Positions 33,092-39,834 of a stretch of 39,834 nt of DNA are shown piece by piece (within the stretch, counting starts at the first letter, position 1; the number at the start of each line of letters is the position of its first letter). Below the pieces are notes generated by a model that searched no databases, had not been told where the DNA came from, and saw only the letters and a program-made list of their open reading frames with translations. The DNA comes from Acidobacteriota bacterium (GTDB lineage Bacteria > Acidobacteriota > Vicinamibacteria > Vicinamibacterales > 2-12-FULL-66-21), in contig QHWR01000077.1 of NCBI GenBank assembly GCA_003223835.1, forward strand, positions 41,076 through 80,909, read 5' to 3'. A program made the translations under genes and the position numbers.

Positions 33092-33119
33092 CATCCCTCA
33101 TCCGCCATCCACCATCGTC
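33092..33119. repeat. Four-unit heptamer array upstream of leuC
   Basis: CATCCCT, CATCCGC, CATCCAC, CATCGTC, contiguous, in opposite orientation to the array at 32851-32885. It ends just before the leuC -10 element and overlaps where a -35 would lie. Confidence 0.8.
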
Positions 33120-33128
33120 CGAGCGTGC

Positions 33129-33134
33129 TACGAT
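33129..33134 (+). promoter_or_regulatory. Predicted leuC -10 element (leaderless start)
   Basis: TACGAT lies exactly seven bases before the leuC ATG, so transcription would start at or next to the initiation codon. No Shine-Dalgarno sequence is present, consistent with a leaderless mRNA. Confidence 0.5.
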
Positions 33135-33141
33135 CCCGCCG

Positions 33142-34555
<1,414 letters not shown>

Positions 34556-34566
<11 letters not shown>

Positions 34567-35164
34567 CCGCATCCGCGAACGCTCGGGAACCGCGGTGCCG
34601 CTGCGCGGCGACAATATCGACACCGACCGGATCATCCCCGCGCGGTATCTGAAAGCCATCACGTTCGAGGGGCTCGAGGCGCACCTCTTCGAAGACGATC
34701 GGCAGCAGGCCAACGCCCGCGCGCGAGACAGTCACCCGCTCTCGAACCCGGCATACGCCGGGGCAGCGATTCTGCTCGTCGATGCAAACTTCGGCTGCGG
34801 ATCGTCGCGAGAGCACGCGCCTCAGGCAATCCAGCGTCGCGGGATCCGCGCCATCGTGGGACAGTCGTTCTCGGAAATCTTCTTCGGCAACGCGGTCGCG
34901 CTCGGCCTGCCATGTGTGACGGTGCCGGAGGCGACCGCCGATGCGCTGATGCAGATCGCCGAGCGCAATCCGCGCGCGCTGTTCGCCCTCGATCTGGAGG
35001 CGCTCCGCCTCACCGTGGACGGTCAGTCATTCGAGGTCGCCCTATCGCCTGCCGCGCGGCAGTCGTTTCTCGAAGGGAGTTGGGACGCGACCGGCCTGCT
35101 CCTGGATCGATTCGATGAGGTCCGCCGCGTCGCCGAGCGCCTGCCGTACATCGCGGGCTTCTGA
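34556..35164 (+). CDS. leuD: 3-isopropylmalate dehydratase small subunit
   Basis: Swivelling-domain partner of LeuC, 202 residues from the ATG at 34556. Signatures are [16 protein letters not shown], the [11 protein letters not shown] loop that contacts substrate, and [18 protein letters not shown]. An in-frame ATG at 34520 would add 12 residues lying inside leuC and is less likely. LeuC and LeuD overlap by 11 bp and must be cotranscribed. A nonamer inverted array follows before the convergent lysR gene. Confidence 0.97.
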
Positions 35165-35181
35165 TTCCAGCGCGCAGAGGA

Positions 35182-35271
35182 TCTTCACCACAGAGCACAC
35201 AGAGCACACAGAGATTGGTTATTCAAAAAGTCATTTCTGCCTCTGTGACCTCTGTGATCTCTGTGGTGAGA
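35182..35271. repeat. Facing nonamer arrays between convergent leuD and lysR
   Basis: CACAGAGCA, CACAGAGCA, CACAGAGAT (35189-35215) face CTCTGTGAC, CTCTGTGAT, CTCTGTGGT (35241-35267) across a spacer of about 25 bp. The outer arms TCACCACAGAG (35185-35195) and CTCTGTGGTGA (35259-35269) pair perfectly over 11 bp. It occupies most of the 125-bp gap (35165-35289). It could serve as a bidirectional transcription end. Similar CACAGAG repeats are, in my recollection, scattered through other environmental genomes. Confidence 0.87.
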
Positions 35272-35289
35272 TTCTTCCGCGCGCTATGA

Positions 35290-36165
35290 CTACGCGCCGC
35301 GCGCGATGTCCAGGAAGGCCGCCGCCGCGCGGCTCAGTTCGCCGGTGCGGCGATAGACCAGCCGCACCTGCCGTATCCCGCCCAGCTCCGGCACCTTGAT
35401 CGCCGCCAGATGGCCGCGCGCAATCTCGGTGACGGCACATCGTCGCGGCAACAGCGCGACGCCGACCCCCATCTCCACCGCTCGCTTGATGCCGTCCAGG
35501 CTCGGCAGTGCGATCTGAATGTTGATCGCGGTATGGCGCCGCTCGTACGCGCGCAGGACGCGCTCGCGCGTCGGCGACGGATCGTTGTGCGCGATCACCG
35601 TCTGACGTCCGACCTCTTCGAGCGTCACGCGGCGCCGCCCCGCGAGCGGATGCTTCGGGCTGGTGAGCAGGACGATGTCGTCGCCGCCGAGCGGGAGGGT
35701 CTGGACGCCTTTTTCGGCCGGCTGAAACGTGATGACGCCGAAGTCGATCGTGCGCTCGAGCACCGCCGTCGCCATCTGGCGCGACGAGACGCGTCGCACG
35801 TCCACGATCGCGTGCGGATGCGCGGCGGCGAACCGCTGGAGCAGCGGCAGCAGCGTGTGGACCGCCGCCTCGTTGGCGCCGATGATCAATCGGCCGCGGC
35901 GCAACTGCTGCAGCTCCCGCACCGCGGACTCCGCCTCGCCCGCGAGGCCGACGAGCCGCTGCGCGTAGTCCTGCAGCAACTGGCCCGCCTCGGTCAGCGA
36001 GCCGTCGCGCGACGACCGATCGAAGAGCCGCTCGCCGAGCTCGTCCTCGAGCCGTCGAATGGCCTGGCTGACGGCCGGCTGCGTGCGGTGAAGCTTGCGC
36101 GCCGCGGCCGAGAAGCTGCGCTCGGAGGCGACGACCAGGAACGCGGTCAGGTCCGCCAGCTGCAC
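35290..36165 (-). CDS. LysR-type transcriptional regulator, divergent from leuA
   Basis: A typical LysR regulator of about 291 residues: N-terminal winged helix (LTAFLVVASERSFSAAARKLHRTQPAVSQAIRRLEDELGERLFDR) and a periplasmic-binding-protein-like effector domain (about 90-290). GTG at 36165 is preferred because it puts the first conserved Phe at the usual position 9 and lies just after a -10 element; TTG at 36171 is an alternative that would overlap that element. It sits inside the leu cluster (leuCD, lysR, leuAB) and diverges from leuA, so it probably regulates leucine genes and itself. The inducer is not evident; 2-isopropylmalate is a reasonable guess from other leu regulators. Confidence 0.93.
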   Translation of the reverse strand: MQLADLTAFLVVASERSFSAAARKLHRTQPAVSQAIRRLEDELGERLFDRSSRDGSLTEAGQLLQDYAQRLVGLAGEAESAVRELQQLRRGRLIIGANEAAVHTLLPLLQRFAAAHPHAIVDVRRVSSRQMATAVLERTIDFGVITFQPAEKGVQTLPLGGDDIVLLTSPKHPLAGRRRVTLEEVGRQTVIAHNDPSPTRERVLRAYERRHTAINIQIALPSLDGIKRAVEMGVGVALLPRRCAVTEIARGHLAAIKVPELGGIRQVRLVYRRTGELSRAAAAFLDIARGA

Positions 36166-36170
36166 GCCCA

Positions 36171-36199
36171 ATCATAAGCAGTCGTTATCGAATAAACAA
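36171..36199 (-). promoter_or_regulatory. Predicted lysR promoter
   Basis: On the minus strand TTGTTT (36194-36199) and TATGAT (36171-36176) are 17 bp apart. The palindromic operator lies between and over them, which would allow autorepression. Confidence 0.55.
36174..36188. promoter_or_regulatory. Candidate LysR-type operator
   Basis: ATAAGCAGTCGTTAT is an interrupted palindrome (ATAA-N7-TTAT) of the T-N11-A kind bound by LysR-type regulators. It is the only dyad of this kind in the 91-bp lysR-leuA gap, overlaps the lysR promoter, and sits upstream of the leuA -10 where an activator would act. Confidence 0.55.
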
Positions 36200-36202
36200 A
36201 AC

Positions 36203-36208
36203 TATAAA
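36203..36208 (+). promoter_or_regulatory. Predicted leuA -10 element
   Basis: TATAAA in the AT-rich lysR-leuA gap, with no recognisable -35 at the right distance, which suits a promoter that needs an activator. The leader would be about 40 nt and carries AGGAGG just before the leuA ATG. Confidence 0.5.
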
Positions 36209-36256
36209 TTGGACCACTGGCCCCCGCCCGTGTACTACTGGGAGACAGGAGGGACC

Positions 36257-37498
36257 ATGTCCGGCGACCGCCTGACGATCTTCGACACGACCCTGCGCGA
36301 CGGGGAGCAGGCCCCCGGCTTCTCGCTGCGGATCGACGAAAAGCTCAAGATCGCGTACCAGCTCCGGTCGCTGGGTGTAGACATCATCGAGGCGGGGTTC
36401 CCCATCGCGTCGGAGGCGGACGCCGAAGCGGTGCGCATGATCGCGACGAGCATCCGCGGCCCCGTCATCGCCGCCCTCGCGCGCTGCCACCCGCAGGACA
36501 TCGAGCGCGCCGCGTGGGCGCTGTCGCCGGCGCCGCGCCGCCGCATTCACGTCTTCATCGCCACCTCGGATCTGCACCTCGAACGGAAGCTGCGGATGAC
36601 CCGCGAGGCATGCCTGCGCGCGGCGATGACCGCCGTCAGGCTCGCGCGGCAATTCACCGACGACGTGCAGTTTTCGGCGGAGGATGCGACCCGCACGGAT
36701 CCGGACTTCCTCTGGCGCATCGTCGAGGCGGTCATCCAGTCCGGTGCGAAGACCATCAATCTGCCCGACACCGTCGGCTATTCCACGCCCGACGAGATCG
36801 CGGCGTTCTTCCGCGGCGTCATCAGCCGCGTGCCCAGTTCCGATCAGGTGACGTTCTCCGCGCACTGCCACGATGACCTCGGCCTGGCGGTCGCCAACAC
36901 GCTGGCCGCGATCGGCGCCGGCGCCCGCCAGGTCGAGTGCACCGTCAACGGCGTCGGCGAGCGCGCCGGCAACGCGTCACTCGAAGAGGTCGTGATGGCG
37001 ACGCGGGTCCGCGCCGATCGCCTGCCGTTTGCCACCGGGATCAACACGCGCGAGATCTTCCCGTCGAGTCAGTTGCTCTCGGCGCTGACGGGCGAGGGCG
37101 TGCAGGCGAACAAGGCGATCGTCGGCCGCAACGCGTTCGCGCACGAAGCGGGGATTCACCAGGACGGGATGCTGAAGGATCGCCGCACCTACGAGATCAT
37201 GCGGCCCGAGGAAGTCGGCGTGCCGCAGGCGACGCTCGTGCTCGGCAAGCACTCCGGCCGTCATGCGGTGCAGCGGCGCTGCGAGCAGCTTGGGTTCACC
37301 CTCGATCGGCAGACGCTGGATCGTGTCTATCGCGGCGTGATCGCGCACGCCGACCGCGAGAAAGTGGTCAGCGACGCCGACCTCGCGAAGATTGTGACGC
37401 GCGAATGCGGCATCGAGCTGCCGGCGGCCGGCGTGGCCGCCACCGTGCCGGACTTCCACGCGACGCCTGCCGAACGCGGCTACGGGCACGGCGTGTAG
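36257..37498 (+). CDS. leuA: 2-isopropylmalate synthase lacking the C-terminal regulatory domain
   Basis: Condenses acetyl-CoA with 2-oxoisovalerate, the first committed step of leucine synthesis. The start at 36257 has AGGAGG a few bases upstream. Signatures are [58 protein letters not shown] and [23 protein letters not shown], then [10 protein letters not shown]. The protein stops at 413 residues, where classical LeuA (about 510-520) continues into the LeuA_dimer domain that binds leucine. Feedback inhibition through that domain is therefore not expected. A homocitrate synthase-like enzyme is a less likely alternative, given the leuCD-leuB neighbours. Confidence 0.93.
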   Translation: MSGDRLTIFDTTLRDGEQAPGFSLRIDEKLKIAYQLRSLGVDIIEAGFPIASEADAEAVRMIATSIRGPVIAALARCHPQDIERAAWALSPAPRRRIHVFIATSDLHLERKLRMTREACLRAAMTAVRLARQFTDDVQFSAEDATRTDPDFLWRIVEAVIQSGAKTINLPDTVGYSTPDEIAAFFRGVISRVPSSDQVTFSAHCHDDLGLAVANTLAAIGAGARQVECTVNGVGERAGNASLEEVVMATRVRADRLPFATGINTREIFPSSQLLSALTGEGVQANKAIVGRNAFAHEAGIHQDGMLKDRRTYEIMRPEEVGVPQATLVLGKHSGRHAVQRRCEQLGFTLDRQTLDRVYRGVIAHADREKVVSDADLAKIVTRECGIELPAAGVAATVPDFHATPAERGYGHGV

Positions 37499-37515
37499 CG
37501 AGGTTGAACCGGCGC

Positions 37516-37521
37516 TAGAAT
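37516..37521 (+). promoter_or_regulatory. Predicted leuB -10 element (leaderless start)
   Basis: TAGAAT lies seven bases before the leuB ATG in the 30-bp leuA-leuB gap. As for leuC, this spacing would place the transcript start at the initiation codon, and no Shine-Dalgarno sequence is present. Confidence 0.45.
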
Positions 37522-37528
37522 CTCGCGA

Positions 37529-38608
37529 ATGCAGGCGCGAATCGTCCTCCTTCCCGGCGACGGCGTCGGGCCCGAAGTCGTCGCGGCGGCCGCCGCCGTT
37601 CTCGAGCGCACCGGCGCTCAATTCCAGCATCGCTTCACCCTCGAACCGCACGATATCGGCGGCGCCGCGCTGCGGCGCAATCTGCCGCCGCTCCCCGACG
37701 AGACGCTGCAGGCGTGCGAGACGGCGGATGCGGTGTTGCTCGGCGCGGTCGGCGACCCCGCGTTCGACGACCGCCCGCCCGGGCAGCGGCCCGAGTCCGC
37801 GCTCCTTCAGATGCGTCGTCATCTGAAGCTCTTCGCGAATCTCCGGCCGGCGCGCGTGTGGCGTGGCCTTGATGGCGCCGGCCCGCTGAAACCCGAGGTG
37901 CTGAGCGGGACGGACATGCTCGTGGTGCGCGAGCTCACCGGCGGTTTGTACTACGGCGAGCCGCGCGGGATCGAAGCGGACGGTTCCGCCGCGTGGAACA
38001 CGATGCGGTACTCGCGGATGGAGATCGAGCGGATCGCGCGCGTCGCGTTCGACGCCGCGCGGACGCGCCGCCGGCGCGTCACGTCGGTGGATAAAGCCAA
38101 CGTCCTCGAAACGTCGCGGTTATGGCGGCAGGTTGTCGCTGGCGTCGCGCGCGAGTACCCGGACGTGGCGCTCGATCACATGTATGTGGACTCGTGCGCG
38201 ATGAAGATTGCGCTCGCGCCGGCGGCATTCGACGTGATCCTGACCGAGAATCTGTTTGGCGACATCCTCTCGGACGAGGCGGGAGCGGTGGTGGGGTCGC
38301 TCGGGCTGCTGCCGTCCGCGAGCGTCGGCGAGGGTCCCGGCCTGTTCGAGCCGGTGCACGGATCGGCGCCGGACATTGCCGGCAGAAATATCGCGAATCC
38401 GATCGGCGCCGTTCTGTCGGCCGCGATGCTCCTGCGGCACGCGCTCAAACTCGACGACGAGGCGGCGGCGATCGAAGCCGCCGTCGCCGCTGCGCTCGAC
38501 GCCGGTCATCGGACCGCGGATATCGCCGCGGGACGTTCCGCGATCGGCACGCGCGAGATGGCGTCGGCGATCGCGGACGCGGTCGTGACGGGCGCCGTCC
38601 GCCGCTAG
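37529..38608 (+). CDS. leuB: 3-isopropylmalate dehydrogenase
   Basis: NAD-dependent oxidative decarboxylation of 3-isopropylmalate. The 359-residue enzyme has LLPGDGVGPEVV at the start, LLGAVGDPAFDD, the substrate arginines in LFANLRPARV and VVRELTGGLYYGEPRG, VDKANVLETSRLWR, the metal-binding TENLFGDILSDEAGAVVGSLGLLPSASVG and the cofactor loop GLFEPVHGSAPDIAG. It ends 17 bp from the stop codon of the convergent glmS. Confidence 0.98.
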   Translation: MQARIVLLPGDGVGPEVVAAAAAVLERTGAQFQHRFTLEPHDIGGAALRRNLPPLPDETLQACETADAVLLGAVGDPAFDDRPPGQRPESALLQMRRHLKLFANLRPARVWRGLDGAGPLKPEVLSGTDMLVVRELTGGLYYGEPRGIEADGSAAWNTMRYSRMEIERIARVAFDAARTRRRRVTSVDKANVLETSRLWRQVVAGVAREYPDVALDHMYVDSCAMKIALAPAAFDVILTENLFGDILSDEAGAVVGSLGLLPSASVGEGPGLFEPVHGSAPDIAGRNIANPIGAVLSAAMLLRHALKLDDEAAAIEAAVAAALDAGHRTADIAAGRSAIGTREMASAIADAVVTGAVRR

Positions 38609-38625
38609 ACCGCCCCCGCCGGCGC

Positions 38626-39834
38626 TTACTCGACCGTCACGCTCTTCGCCAGGTTGCGCGGCTGATCGACGTCGCAGCCGCGGCGGATGGCGATGTGGTA
38701 GGCGAGGAGCTGCAGCGGAACGACCATGAGCACCGGCGTCAGGAGCGGGTGCGAGGCCGGCACCGAAATCAGGACGTCCTGTCCCGGAACGAGCAGCTCG
38801 CGGATGCCGTCGTTGCCGTCCGTCGTGACGGCGATCACCGACCCGCCGCGCGCCTTTGCCTCCTGGATGTTGCCGATCATCTTTTCGAACACGTGATCGT
38901 GAGGCGCGAGCGTGACGATGGGCATGCGCTCGTCGATGAGCGCGATCGGCCCATGCTTCATCTCACCGGCCGGATACCCCTCGGCGTGAATGTAGGAAAT
39001 CTCCTTCAGCTTCAGCGCGCCCTCGAGCGCGATCGGGTAATTGATCCCGCGCCCGAGATACAGGAAGTCGCTCCGCTGGTAGAAACGGCGCGCGACCTCC
39101 TCGATCTGCTGATCGCATTTGAGTGTCTGCTCGAGCAGCAGCGGGAGCTGCGTCAGCGCGTCGAGATGAGGTTTCGCATCCTCGGGCTTGAGCACGCCGC
39201 GGATCTGTCCGAGATACAGCGCGAACAACTGCAGCGCGACGAGCTGTGACGTGAACGCTTTCGTGGACGCGACGCCGATTTCCGGGCCGGCATGCGTGTA
39301 CACCGTGCCTTCCGTCTCGCGCGTCGCCATGCTGCCGACGACGTTGCAGATCGAAATGCTGCGCGCCCCCTTGCGCTTCGCCTCGCGGAGCGCCGCCAGC
39401 GTATCGGCGGTTTCACCCGACTGCGTGATCACGATCGCGAGCGTGTTCTTCGAGACGATCGGATCTCGATAGCGATACTCCGACCCGTAATCGACGTCGA
39501 CGTGCACGCGCGCGAGCGACTCGATCAGGAACTTGCCCACGAGCCCCGCGTGCCACGACGTGCCGCACGCGAGGATGATGACGCGCTCCACCTGACGCAG
39601 CGTCTCGTCCGGGATCTCGATCTCCTGCAGGTACACGCGGCCGGTTTCGACGGAGGCGCGGCCGAGCACCGTCTCCTTGACCGCCCAGGGCTGCTCGAAG
39701 ATCTCCTTGAGCATGAAGTGCTTGTATCCGGCCTTCTCCGCCATGACCGGATCCCACGACACGCGCGTGCTGACCTTCGAGACGGCCCGGCCCGAATAGT
39801 CGGTGAATTCGACGCCTCGCGCCGTGATCACCGC
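38626..39834 (-). CDS. glmS: Glutamine-fructose-6-phosphate aminotransferase (C-terminal part, 5' end outside window)
   Basis: GlmS makes glucosamine 6-phosphate, the entry to peptidoglycan and LPS amino sugars. About 402 residues of the C-terminal isomerase half are visible; the N-terminal glutaminase lies beyond the right edge. The two SIS domains show [97 protein letters not shown], and the invariant C-terminus LAKSVTVE. It is convergent with leuB. Any upstream ribozyme or other control is outside the window. Confidence 0.97.
   Translation of the reverse strand, partial: AVITARGVEFTDYSGRAVSKVSTRVSWDPVMAEKAGYKHFMLKEIFEQPWAVKETVLGRASVETGRVYLQEIEIPDETLRQVERVIILACGTSWHAGLVGKFLIESLARVHVDVDYGSEYRYRDPIVSKNTLAIVITQSGETADTLAALREAKRKGARSISICNVVGSMATRETEGTVYTHAGPEIGVASTKAFTSQLVALQLFALYLGQIRGVLKPEDAKPHLDALTQLPLLLEQTLKCDQQIEEVARRFYQRSDFLYLGRGINYPIALEGALKLKEISYIHAEGYPAGEMKHGPIALIDERMPIVTLAPHDHVFEKMIGNIQEAKARGGSVIAVTTDGNDGIRELLVPGQDVLISVPASHPLLTPVLMVVPLQLLAYHIAIRRGCDVDQPRNLAKSVTVE

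Noticed and set aside
36257-37498. leuA as homocitrate synthase (nifV-like) because of its short length.
   Set aside because: Sequence signatures and position between leuCD and leuB fit isopropylmalate synthase; no nif or lysine-pathway genes are nearby.

Overview
The window is a high-GC (roughly two-thirds G+C by eye) chromosomal segment centred on a replication origin. Coding strands flip at rpmH/dnaA near 22.2-22.6 kb: nearly everything to the left reads leftward and most of the right half reads rightward, so genes are mostly co-directional with replication forks leaving oriC. Gene content, a selenocysteine-type SelD, a split ATP synthase locus with b and b' subunits, and intergenic repeats suggest Acidobacteriota, perhaps Vicinamibacteria; this assignment is inference from content and memory, not a search result.

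Leftward from the origin: rpmH-rnpA-yidD-yidC-jag, then mnmE-mnmG-rsmG, a parS site, parA-parB-selD (translation, membrane insertion, tRNA modification, segregation, selenium metabolism); then atpF'-atpF-atpH-atpA-atpG-atpD-atpC with no a or c subunit gene; then a PP2C phosphatase, a Wzm/Wzt polysaccharide exporter, a RfaE2-type nucleotidyltransferase, and mfd running off the left edge. Rightward: dnaA, dnaN, gyrB, gyrA; then pcrA (leftward), a 54-codon ORF, leuC-leuD, a divergent LysR regulator, leuA-leuB, and glmS (leftward) running off the right edge.

Three things stand out. (1) Most real gaps between genes are filled with degenerate tandem repeats of 7, 8 or 9 bp, each gap with its own unit, usually in facing inverted copies that can fold into hairpins; some arrays overlap stop codons or occupy promoter and leader positions. 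A separate 151-bp element between atpG and atpD has about 25-bp terminal inverted repeats and three 20-mers. I do not know a described family that matches. (2) selD reads through an in-frame UGA at the catalytic position followed at once by a SECIS-like hairpin, so SelD itself is a selenoprotein. (3) Three genes (wzm, atpA, parA) each show a frameshift coupled to loss of about 55-95 nt of conserved coding sequence; because atpA and parA are core genes, assembly or sequencing deletions are the likeliest cause, but it needs read-level checking.

No tRNA, rRNA, CRISPR, prophage or IS transposase was seen.
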